64,000 nt of DNA from a virus. Each line of letters begins with the position of its first letter. Position 1 is the first letter of the stretch. The position numbers and the translations under genes were made by a program. The stretch covers positions 18,104 to 82,103 of IMG/VR virus record IMGVR_UViG_3300043409_001427, one strand, 5' to 3'. Of the stretch, positions 54,156 through 63,300 are shown piece by piece. Below the pieces are notes generated by a model. The model saw only the letters and a list, made by a program, of their open reading frames with translations. It did no database searches and was not told the DNA's origin.

Positions 54156-55178
54156 ATGCCAGGATTATTAAGCGGATCAATGTTAAGGACAGGTGGCAGC
54201 GGGCAGTTTATTAAACTGCAAGATGCTATGCCACAGCTACCTGCAAGCCCTAGCACCAGCACAGGTTATTCTATCATCACTAGCGACAAGTTAGTAACTA
54301 CCTATGCCAGTAGTTTAGGAAACATTGAGTTTAGTTCTGCTACTGTTTACAGCAACAACGGGCAAAACATACAGATAATTGCAACCGGTACGACAACCTC
54401 AATTGTTGTACGAGGCAGTGTAGCCGCAATAAGCACCAACACAGGAGCGTTAGTTGTTCAGGGCGGGGTTGGCATGAGCGGAGACCTTTATGTTGGGGGC
54501 ACTTTCACTGCAACAACTTCTTCTGTAGTAACTTTGAATGTTGCTAATACCGCAACCGTTTATGGTGATTTGTTCGTTGAAGGTAGATTTACTGCTTCAA
54601 CTTCTACAATACTAACTTTAAAAGTTATAGGAACCGAAACTTCTATCTCAACAAATACCGGCGCCCTGCAAGTCGTTGGAGGGGTGGGCATTGCTAAAAA
54701 TTTATTCGTTGAAAGTACAGCTACATTTAATACCGATGCCCTTGTTAATAACAATTTAACCGTTAAGGAAAATTTTACCGTTGACGGAAATGGTAATGTT
54801 TATCTAGTACCGGATGCGGCAGATGTAGTACTTCAACCTACACTAGGTGGAAAGGTAACTATTTGGCCGTCTGCTACTGGTAACATAGATAATATGGTTA
54901 TTGGCGACAATGATGCAAGAGACGGATATTTTGATACCCTCTATGCAGAGAACCTAACAGTTACAAATACCGCATGGGTAGGTGGTAGTGTTTACAGTCA
55001 AGAAGGCATTCTTGCTGAAGATAACTTATTATACACACCTCGATCAACATTATCAATCGGCTCACCGCCCGCTGATCCAAGATTAGGAGATTTTTGGATA
55101 GATCCTGGCCAAGGCGCAACCTTTCAATATATATTAGATGATGTAAATAAGGTATGGATACAATTTACAGGACTATAA
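54156..55178 (+). CDS. Fibre protein with GGVGI modules (340 residues)
   Basis: A 340-residue fibre-type protein. N-terminus MPGLLSGSMLRTGGSGQFI is unlike the neighbours and may attach it to the virion. Two copies of the shared module follow (NTGALVVQGGVGMSGDLYVGG around residue 96, NTGALQVVGGVGIAKNLFVES around 168), then GNVYLVPDAADVVLQPTLGG and DNDARDGYFDTLYAENLTV, typical of trimeric fibre shafts. It ends in a short domain (PADPRLGDFWIDPGQGATFQ, NKVWIQFTGL) that resembles the GQLW-type modules near 3000. Followed after nine bases by the next fibre gene. Role as a fibre component is inferred. Confidence 0.7.
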   Translation: MPGLLSGSMLRTGGSGQFIKLQDAMPQLPASPSTSTGYSIITSDKLVTTYASSLGNIEFSSATVYSNNGQNIQIIATGTTTSIVVRGSVAAISTNTGALVVQGGVGMSGDLYVGGTFTATTSSVVTLNVANTATVYGDLFVEGRFTASTSTILTLKVIGTETSISTNTGALQVVGGVGIAKNLFVESTATFNTDALVNNNLTVKENFTVDGNGNVYLVPDAADVVLQPTLGGKVTIWPSATGNIDNMVIGDNDARDGYFDTLYAENLTVTNTAWVGGSVYSQEGILAEDNLLYTPRSTLSIGSPPADPRLGDFWIDPGQGATFQYILDDVNKVWIQFTGL

Positions 55179-55187
55179 GAGTATAAT

Positions 55188-56381
55188 ATGGCTTCAATTT
55201 TTCCAACATACACCACCGGTACTAACACAGGAACCAATTATACCATAGGTACCACAACATACCAGTGGACTGGATATGCTTGGATTAAGGTTTCGGAAAC
55301 AGCGCAACTAGAAACTCTCACATTAAAGAATTTAACAGCTACAAATACCATAGTAGTAACATCAACTACTAATGCAATTTCCACGGTAACTGGTGCTTTT
55401 CAAGTAGCAGGGGGAGCTGGCATTGGGCGAGATTTGTGGATAGGTGGTAAGGTTGTTATTGCTAACACATCAACAATAGACAACGCAGACATAGTTACTA
55501 CTGCTACCCTTGCCCAATATATACTCCCGTCAATTTTTGTTGCCGGCACCGGCACAACGATCACTACTTCTACTGCCAACTACCGAGAAACGATAACAAT
55601 CTGGAGCACTAGTACATTACAGACCGTAACAGATAGCGGAAATTCAACCACTAATCAACTACTATTTTTAAACGCCACTAGTGCAACCAACACAGTTTCT
55701 GGAGCATTGATTGTTACTGGAGGTGTTGCAATAGGTGGCGATCTTTATTTAGGTGGTACAATTTATAGTGCAGGTGTACCGGTAATTACCACTACCACAA
55801 TTGTGGATTATTTTGCAGCCGGAGACGATATACAGATCATATCAACAGCATCGTTTACCGGACAAGTGTTGCTGATCACTAATACTAGTACTTTACAAAC
55901 TGTAACAACTCGCGGCTCTACAACTACCAATGCCGTACACTTTACAAACACCACAGAATCTACATCAAGTAGCACAGGAGCGGTGATAATCGGCGGTGGA
56001 TTGGGCGTGGCTAAACGAATTAATTCTGAAAGCCTGCAAATTGCAGACACCGTGATGGATTCTGGACTAATTTTGGTAAATACGACAGCAACCTATGTAG
56101 TAGATTATTACCCTATTGGGCAGTATAGATCGGCAAAATATCTAATACAGATAGAAGATGGGAGTGGGATTTCGGCCAATTTTGAAACTATTGAGATTTT
56201 ATTATTAGTAGATAACGCACAAACGGTATACGCAACAGAATACGCTGTTCTTTCGTCCAATGGAGAATTGGGAGAATTTGCGGCAGATGTACAAGGAGAT
56301 GATGTGGTTAGACTTTATTTTACACCTTTCCAGGCGTCAAGTAAAATCTTAAAAATCTTCAGAACAGGAATGGTAGCATAA
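55188..56381 (+). CDS. Fibre protein with GGVGI modules and shared C-terminal domain (397 residues)
   Basis: Begins MASIFPTYTTGTNTGTNYTI with a short TYQWTGYAWIKV element. Three copies of the shared module lie near residues 70, 178 and 270 (GAFQVAGGAGIGRDLWIGG, GALIVTGGVAIGGDLYLGG, GAVIIGGGLGVAKRI). The last 95 residues (YRSAKYLIQIEDGSG, LLVDNAQTVYATEYAVLSSN, GELGEF, FTPFQASSKILKIFR) match the end of the next, larger fibre protein and look like a folded tip or trimerisation domain common in aquatic phage fibres. Spaced nine bases from the gene before and about 20 from the one after, so co-transcribed. Confidence 0.7.
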   Translation: MASIFPTYTTGTNTGTNYTIGTTTYQWTGYAWIKVSETAQLETLTLKNLTATNTIVVTSTTNAISTVTGAFQVAGGAGIGRDLWIGGKVVIANTSTIDNADIVTTATLAQYILPSIFVAGTGTTITTSTANYRETITIWSTSTLQTVTDSGNSTTNQLLFLNATSATNTVSGALIVTGGVAIGGDLYLGGTIYSAGVPVITTTTIVDYFAAGDDIQIISTASFTGQVLLITNTSTLQTVTTRGSTTTNAVHFTNTTESTSSSTGAVIIGGGLGVAKRINSESLQIADTVMDSGLILVNTTATYVVDYYPIGQYRSAKYLIQIEDGSGISANFETIEILLLVDNAQTVYATEYAVLSSNGELGEFAADVQGDDVVRLYFTPFQASSKILKIFRTGMVA

Positions 56382-56400
56382 CAAAGGACATTACACTAAA

Positions 56401-59400
56401 ATGGCACTAACATCGATCACTAAAGACTTCGTAGTCAGATCCGGTCTTACTTCCGAGGGAACTAATTGGGTAACCTCAAGCACAGGCATGACAGCCACCC
56501 TACAAGTTAACGGTGGCGCTGCGATTGCAAAGAATTTGGTTGTTGGAACAACAGCAACTATTTGGGGCCCGGCAACCCTACAAAATAATTTAACCGTCAA
56601 TGGTTCAACTGTTTTAGGAAATCTAACAGCAACGTTAACTACAGTTACTTCATTACAAGTAACTGGTCCAAGTTTATTCCAAGGACAAACACTATTTACA
56701 GGCGCTGTAAACACATTTAGTGGTTCACTATTTGTTACAGGCACAAACATTTTCACAGTTGGTACAGGAACATCTAACTTTGGCGGTACTGTTGGTATTG
56801 CTGGTGTAACAAGTATCACAAATAACACAACCGCAAACAGCGGCGGCGCAACAGGCGCATTAGTTGTTACCGGTGGTACCTATATTGGTGATAACCTAAT
56901 TGTTAAGAGTACAGCGTGGAACACCGCAACAAATACAGATAACGCAATTTATACTACTGGTGGTATCTACGCAGACAAAGGATTAACAGTTAACGGGACA
57001 ACCTTGTTCAAGGATACTGTTACTTTTGCGGGTACTGCAACTTATGTATATTCTACCAATACAGTTTATACAGATAATATTCTTGAACTACACACGCCAC
57101 CGACAGGAGTTGACACTCCGTGGTTTATAGATGATGGAAAAGACATTGGTCTTCGATTCCACTATTATACAAATTCAACTGATACAAATGCGGCCCTAGT
57201 ACTTGCAAATGATACTAAGGTACTCGAATGGTATAGTGCTGGTGCTGAATCAAATACAGGAACATTCCATAACGCAACTTACGGCACATTCAAAACTGGT
57301 TCTATTTTATTAGATAATTCAACCGGAGCAAACTCAACAACTACCGGAGCTCTACAGGTAAAAGGCGGCGCTGGGGTAGGCGGCAGTATGTATGTTGGTG
57401 GAGTTGTAACTGCTACTACATTTTACGGTGCATTAACTGGTATTGCGACTACAGCAACTAACCTAGCAGGCGGTGCAAGCGGCAGTCTTCCATATCAAAC
57501 GGGTGTTGGTGCAACCGCAATGCTATCGATTGGCGCCAACGGCCAAGTCCTTATGATCACTGGCGGAAATCCGTCATGGACAAATATTTCAGGATTAACC
57601 GCAGGATTCGCAACTACAGCAACTAACATTCTCGGCGGATTAAAAGATCAAGTTCCATACCAAACTGCTCCTGGACAAACGGCATTTAATGTAGGCATGA
57701 CCTTTAATGGTACTATTTTTACCGCTACAAACATCACGGTTAGTGGAACAAGTAATAGTACAGGATACAATAATAATACTGGTGCGTTAATTGTAAGGGG
57801 CGGAGCCGCAATTAACAACGACCTATGGGTAGGCGGAGACATTAACCTACAAGGTAGTTTATATTTAAAAGGTGTTGGCCTTGATGAAATTACAGGTAGC
57901 ACAGGTACATTTGACTTCTTGATTGTTGAAGGAACAGGTACAAGTCTAATAGTTACCGATGGTTCTACGTTTGCTGGTATTACTACAGTTACAAACGCAA
58001 CTCCTTCATTGGGAGCAGGTGGGGCAGGTGCATTCCAAGTTAAGGGCGGCGTGGGTGTTACTAAAGATATCTATGTAGGTACGACTGCTACCGTTGCTGG
58101 TATATTAAATGCAACTAACACAACTCCGTCATTAGGTGTTGCTGCCGCAGGCGCAATACAAGTAAGTGGTGGCGTTGGAATTGCTAAAGATTTATATGTA
58201 GCCACTACTTCTACTTTAGCCGGTTCATTGAGTGTAGGTACTTCATTAACTGTTGCCGGTTACACAAGTTTAACTGGCGGTGCAACAATAAGCGCCGCTA
58301 CAGTTACTAACACATTACTAGTAAATGACATAACACCTTCGTTAGGTTTGGCAACTGCCGGTTCGATACAAACTGCTGGCGGTGTTGGCATTGCTAAAGA
58401 CATCTATGTTGGTACTACTGCCACAATTATTGGTTCGGCAAGCGTTGGCGACGCATTTACTGTTACTGGATTTACTTCATTAAACGGTGGCGCACTTGCC
58501 ACAGCAATGACTATAACAAATAGTACTTCAGTTAGCTCAACAGGAACCGGTGCTTTAATTGTTCCACTAGGTGGAGTCGGAATTGGCGGCGGCCTAGTAG
58601 TTGGCGGTGTAACAAGTTCAACAAACATGACTCCTTCGTTGGGAGTCGCTGGCGCAGGATCAATACAAACTGCTGGCGGTGTTGGAATTGCCAAAGACAT
58701 TTATGTTGGTACAACTGCCACAGTAGCCGGTGTGCTATACGAAACAAACGCAACCCCTGCGTTAGGTGTTGCTGCCGCAGGCGCAATACAAGTAAGTGGT
58801 GGCGTTGGAATTGCCAAAGATATCTATATTGGTTCAACTGCTACAATTGCCGGCATAACATATCACAACAATACAACTCCGACACTAGGCTCTGCATCAC
58901 AGGGTGCAGTACAAACAACTGGCGGTGTAGGTATTGCTAAAGATTTATATGTAGGTACAACTGCTACCGTTGTTGGTATACTTACTGTAAACAACAATAC
59001 TTCAGTTAGCTCAACTACAACCGGTGCATTAATTTTATCGGGTCCAACTTCTGGATTAGCTGTAGGGGGTGGCGGGTTCTTTGGCGGCACGGTAACTGCT
59101 ACTAACCTTGTTATTAGTGGAACAGCAACATTACCAACTAATGTTATTTTAAGTAACTTAACAGTAACAAACCTAACAGTTACTAGCACAACCCCAACAC
59201 TTGGATCTCCGTCCTTTGGCGCAATAGTTGTATCAGGTGGTGTTGGAATTGCCAAAGACATCTATGTTGGTACCACTGCTACATTTAATAGTACAATTGC
59301 TGTAACGGGCATTGCAAGTTTTAATAATGTCACAGACAGTAACGCTACAAATAACGGAAGTGTTATTTTAGCAGGCGGCGTTGGAATTGCTAAAAATCTA

Positions 59401-59793
59401 GTTGTTGGCTCAGCAGTCACTATTGGTAGCGTAACTACGCAAACCGTAGTTACAGCAGTTTACAGTAACAACTTTTTAGATGCTAGCTATACCAGCGGTT
59501 ATATATCTTCCCCGACAGAAATAACTTTAGATACTTACAGTTCAACTACTTATAGAACTGCAAAATATCTAATACAGATCGTAGATGCCGCGCTGGTGCA
59601 TGTTGAAGAAATTATGCTATTCCACGATAGTACTAATGTTTACATGACAGAATACGGTGTAATGTCTAACACTGGAGAATTGGGAGATTTTGACGCAACA
59701 CTTGCGGCCAATACAATCACTCTTAAATTTACTCCAAATTACACTCCTACTTCGATGACAGTTAAAGTGGTTAGAACAACAATAACTCTGTAA
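56401..59793 (+). CDS. Large modular fibre protein (about 14 GGVGI modules)
   Basis: An 1130-residue fibre protein. Almost the whole length is copies of one module, for example TPSLGVAAAGAIQVSGGVGI followed by AKDLYVATTSTLAG; I count about 14, more closely alike in the second half (from about residue 530). An insertion near residues 210-300 (YTDNILELHTPPTGVDTPWF, DDGKDIGLRFHYYTNSTDTN) is a different domain often found in phage fibres. The C-terminal 80 residues (YRTAKYLIQIVDAALVHVEE, VYMTEYGVMSNTGELGDF, KFTPNYTPTSMTVKVVR) repeat the end of the preceding protein. AAAGGAC is near the start codon. A UUCG-loop terminator follows. Confidence 0.75.
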   Translation: MALTSITKDFVVRSGLTSEGTNWVTSSTGMTATLQVNGGAAIAKNLVVGTTATIWGPATLQNNLTVNGSTVLGNLTATLTTVTSLQVTGPSLFQGQTLFTGAVNTFSGSLFVTGTNIFTVGTGTSNFGGTVGIAGVTSITNNTTANSGGATGALVVTGGTYIGDNLIVKSTAWNTATNTDNAIYTTGGIYADKGLTVNGTTLFKDTVTFAGTATYVYSTNTVYTDNILELHTPPTGVDTPWFIDDGKDIGLRFHYYTNSTDTNAALVLANDTKVLEWYSAGAESNTGTFHNATYGTFKTGSILLDNSTGANSTTTGALQVKGGAGVGGSMYVGGVVTATTFYGALTGIATTATNLAGGASGSLPYQTGVGATAMLSIGANGQVLMITGGNPSWTNISGLTAGFATTATNILGGLKDQVPYQTAPGQTAFNVGMTFNGTIFTATNITVSGTSNSTGYNNNTGALIVRGGAAINNDLWVGGDINLQGSLYLKGVGLDEITGSTGTFDFLIVEGTGTSLIVTDGSTFAGITTVTNATPSLGAGGAGAFQVKGGVGVTKDIYVGTTATVAGILNATNTTPSLGVAAAGAIQVSGGVGIAKDLYVATTSTLAGSLSVGTSLTVAGYTSLTGGATISAATVTNTLLVNDITPSLGLATAGSIQTAGGVGIAKDIYVGTTATIIGSASVGDAFTVTGFTSLNGGALATAMTITNSTSVSSTGTGALIVPLGGVGIGGGLVVGGVTSSTNMTPSLGVAGAGSIQTAGGVGIAKDIYVGTTATVAGVLYETNATPALGVAAAGAIQVSGGVGIAKDIYIGSTATIAGITYHNNTTPTLGSASQGAVQTTGGVGIAKDLYVGTTATVVGILTVNNNTSVSSTTTGALILSGPTSGLAVGGGGFFGGTVTATNLVISGTATLPTNVILSNLTVTNLTVTSTTPTLGSPSFGAIVVSGGVGIAKDIYVGTTATFNSTIAVTGIASFNNVTDSNATNNGSVILAGGVGIAKNLVVGSAVTIGSVTTQTVVTAVYSNNFLDASYTSGYISSPTEITLDTYSSTTYRTAKYLIQIVDAALVHVEEIMLFHDSTNVYMTEYGVMSNTGELGDFDATLAANTITLKFTPNYTPTSMTVKVVRTTITL
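58010..59420 (+). repeat. Tandem degenerate fibre-module repeats
   Basis: Within the 1130-residue gene, near-identical DNA segments encoding GGVGIAKDIYVGTTA recur, for example starting at about 58379, 58676, 58798, 58918 and 59237. Spacing varies between roughly 120 and 320 bases. They are alike enough to serve as recombination substrates within and between fibre genes. Confidence 0.85.
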
Positions 59794-59811
59794 TCGCAGT
59801 CATCCAAAAAT

Positions 59812-59842
59812 AACAGGATCTTCGGATCCTGTTGCCTTTTTT
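59812..59842 (+). terminator. Rho-independent terminator with UUCG tetraloop
   Basis: AACAGGATC (59812-59820) pairs with GATCCTGTT (59825-59833) around TTCG, giving the extra-stable C(UUCG)G loop, then GCC and six T residues. Nineteen bases after the fibre stop. Confidence 0.93.
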
Positions 59843-59860
59843 CCCAAAAGTATTTTATTA

Positions 59861-59868
59861 GATAAATA
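59861..59868 (+). promoter_or_regulatory. Late promoter GATAAATA
   Basis: GATAAATA between a terminator and the next fibre gene. Expected +1 is 59874, leader 42 bases with AAAAGG near the ATG at 59916. Confidence 0.6.
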
Positions 59869-59915
59869 AATCTGAAACCAGCCAATTGGTGGAATAAGGG
59901 AAACTAAAAGGCATT

Positions 59916-60302
59916 ATGTCATATTATACCGATTTTAAGGTAAAGAATGGCCTTGTGGTCAATACCACAGCTACTTTTTTATCAACGATAACCTCAACAT
60001 CAACAACCACGGGTGCAGTACAGATCTCCGGCGGCGTAGGCATTGCTAAAGATGCCTGGGTTGGCGGCGCCATCAATATTGCCAGCACAACCAGTGCTAC
60101 AAATACCGTATCTGGTGCATTACAAGTAGTAGGTGGTGTTGGTATTCAAGGTGACTTGTATGCCCGCAATATCTACATGAACGGAGTCCTAGTTGGCACA
60201 GGTGGCGGCGGTGATGGTAGTTTTCCATATATTGATTTGGGCTATGTCTACGATACCGGCCTAAATGTTGCAGCGACAGTTGATGCAGGCACATTACCTT
60301 AA
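59916..60302 (+). CDS. Short fibre-module protein (128 residues)
   Basis: MSYYTDFKVKNGLVVNTTAT, then two copies of the shared module (TGAVQISGGVGIAKDAWVGG near residue 30 and SGALQVVGGVGIQGDLYARN near 66), then a Gly-rich turn and a short end (SFPYIDLGYVYDTGLNVAAT). The YYTDFKVKNGLVV start with a D-F-x-VKNGL pattern is typical of fibre shaft beginnings. Too short to be a whole fibre; it may be an adaptor or the first part of a fibre made with the following gene, which starts 20 bases later. First gene of a new late transcript. Confidence 0.65.
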   Translation: MSYYTDFKVKNGLVVNTTATFLSTITSTSTTTGAVQISGGVGIAKDAWVGGAINIASTTSATNTVSGALQVVGGVGIQGDLYARNIYMNGVLVGTGGGGDGSFPYIDLGYVYDTGLNVAATVDAGTLP

Positions 60303-60322
60303 TAGAAAGAGAGAATAAAAAT

Positions 60323-63300
60323 ATGTCAGTTCAGTTTCAGTTTAGGAGAGGGAACACTACTCAAAACAACAGTTTTACTGGTGCAATAGCAGAGATATCT
60401 ATTGACACTAGTACTAACACAATTAGGGTACATGATGCTATAACAGCGGGCGGCACAAAAATTATGCCAACGCTAAGTTTAACTAATACTCAACGGCTTG
60501 CATTTACTCCGCAAGCTGGACAACTTATCTTTGTAACTAACTATGTTAGTGAAGGAGTAAGCCCAACTTGGATGGGAGACGGTAGTAGCATAGGAGGTAT
60601 AATTGCCGCTGGAAGTGTCGTTGCATCTGCATCAACTGCTACAAATTTAACAGGTGGCACTAACGGTCAAATACCTTTTCAGACTGAACCCGGCGTAACA
60701 AGTTTCTTTGGTCCGGGATCTGCGGGTACTGTCTTAGTAAGTTACGGCTCATCAGCCTCACCTGTGTTTCAAAATACATTAACATTGGCAGGAACAACTT
60801 TGGCCTCTAGTACTACTACCGGCGCATTGGTTGTTGGCGGCGGAGTGGGCGTTGGCGGTAATTTATATGTAGGCGGCGAAATTGTTGCGAACAAGTTAAC
60901 TATTCAATTAACAACAGTTACCACTACATTAGTACAAACAGATGACATAATTCAAACCTTAAATGTTACACAATCAAGTTCAACTACCACCGGCGCCCTA
61001 CAAGTTGCAGGCGGTGCCGGAATTGGTCTAGATATTACTGTTGGGGGAAGTATCAGAGTAGCCAGTGTTATTACAGCAACAACATTTATCGGCAACCTAA
61101 CAGGTAATGTTACAGGTAATGGAACAGGCAACTTACATTACCAAAGCGCAAACAATACAACAAGTTTCTTAAGTACTGGTACAACTGGCCAAATACTAGT
61201 TGCCGCAGGTGGATCCCCAGTATGGACAACAACATCTAGCATTCAAGTAGGATATGCCGCAAATATTTTAGGTCTTGGCACAGGCGGCATCTTATATGAA
61301 AGTGCAAATAACACTACAAGTATTTTAAGTACTGCCACAACTGGCAATTTCCTACAAGCAAACTACAACGGTGCTCCTACTTGGACAACAACTGCCAGTA
61401 TGTATGTTGCTCGTGCGGTCATGGCTGATATTTCAGCAGGTGGCGCAAATACTGCAACTAATATCTATGGTGGTGATTCATGGCAAATTCCATATCAGTC
61501 AGCACCAAGTACGACATTATTTGCCAACTCGGGTACAACTGGTCAGTTTTGGCAAGCGGCAACCAATGGAGCTCCTACTTGGACAACGACTGCGAGCATC
61601 TATGTTAACAGTGCGGTAAGTGCTGAAAAATTATATGCAGGAACTGCTGGACAAATTGTTTATCAATCAGCACCTAGTACAACATCATTTGTCAGTACAG
61701 CAACTACTGGTAACTTCTTACAAGCAAACTATGTAGGTGCTCCTACCTGGACCACAACTGCCAGTATGTATGTCAACGATGCAGTTAAATCAACTAACCT
61801 ACGAGCAGGTACTGCCGGTCAACTACATTATCAATCAGCTGTAGATACAAGTGGATTTATTTCAACTGCTACTACAGGTAACTTCTTACAGGCAAACTAT
61901 GTAGGTGCTCCTACATGGACAACAACTGCCAGTATCTATGTCAATAGCTCAGTAGCTTCTGAAAAATTATATGCAGGTACTGCTGGACAAATTGTTTATC
62001 AATCAGCGGTAAGTACCACTGCGTTTATAAGTACTGCTACAACTGGCAATTTCTTACAAGCAAATTATGTAGGTGCTCCTACATGGACAACAACTGCAAA
62101 TATCTATGTGGCCAATGCGGCTATCGCAACCAATGTTCGTGCAGGTACTGCTGGACAAATTGTTTATCAATCAGCTGTAGATACAAGTGGATTTATTTCA
62201 ACTGCGACTACCGGTAACTTCTTACAAGCTAACTTTGTAGGTGCTCCTACATGGACAACAACTGCCAGTATGTATGTTGCTCGCGCCGTCGTTGCTGATA
62301 CCGCAAGTGGTGGATCTGCTCAAGTTAATACTGTGGCGCAGACAAACGGTGCAAGTTACTATCCAACATTTGTTGATAGTAATAATGCTAGTGCGGCAGC
62401 AGAAAGTGTTTACACTACAAGTAGTTTTAGTATTAATCCGGCTACTGGTAACATTTCAGTTGCGGGAACAGCGGGGTCAAACAACGCCACTTCTGGTGCT
62501 TTACAAATAGTTGGAGGAGTCGGAGTAGGCGGAAGTATGTATGTTGGTGGTGTTGTGACAGCAACTACATTCTTTGGTAACTTAACCGGGACAGCAACTG
62601 GAGCAAACACCGCTACAAACTTATTTGGTGGTAATGCATGGCAAATTCCATACCAATCAGCACCAAGTACGACATTATTTGCTAACTCGGGTACAACTGG
62701 CCAGTTCTGGCAGGCAGCAACTAATGGAGCTCCTACTTGGACTTCAACAAGTAGCATCTATGTTAACAGTGCGGTAAGTGCTGAAAAATTATATGCAGGA
62801 ACTGCTGGACAAATTGTTTATCAATCAGCCGCAAGTACCACTGCGTTCTTAGGTACAGCAACTACTGGTAACTTCTTACAAGCCAATTATGTAGGTGCTC
62901 CTACTTGGACAACCACTGCAAATATCTATGTGGCTGACTCTGTTATTGCAACCAATGTTCGTGCAGGTACTGCTGGACAAATTGTTTATCAATCAGCCGC
63001 AAGTACCACTGCGTTCTTAGGTACAGCAACTACTGGTAATTTCTTACAGGCAAACTATGTAGGTGCTCCTACTTGGACCACAACTGCCAGTATGTATGTT
63101 AACCGAGCTGTCGTTGCTGATAGTGCAAGTGGTGGTGCAAACACCGCTACAAACTTATCAGGTGGTAATGCATGGCAAATTCCATATCAGTCAGCGCCAA
63201 GTACGACATTATTTGCCAGCTCGGGTACAACTGGCCAGTTCTGGCAAGCAACAACCAATGGAGCACCTGCGTGGACAACCACAGCTAACATTTATGTGGC

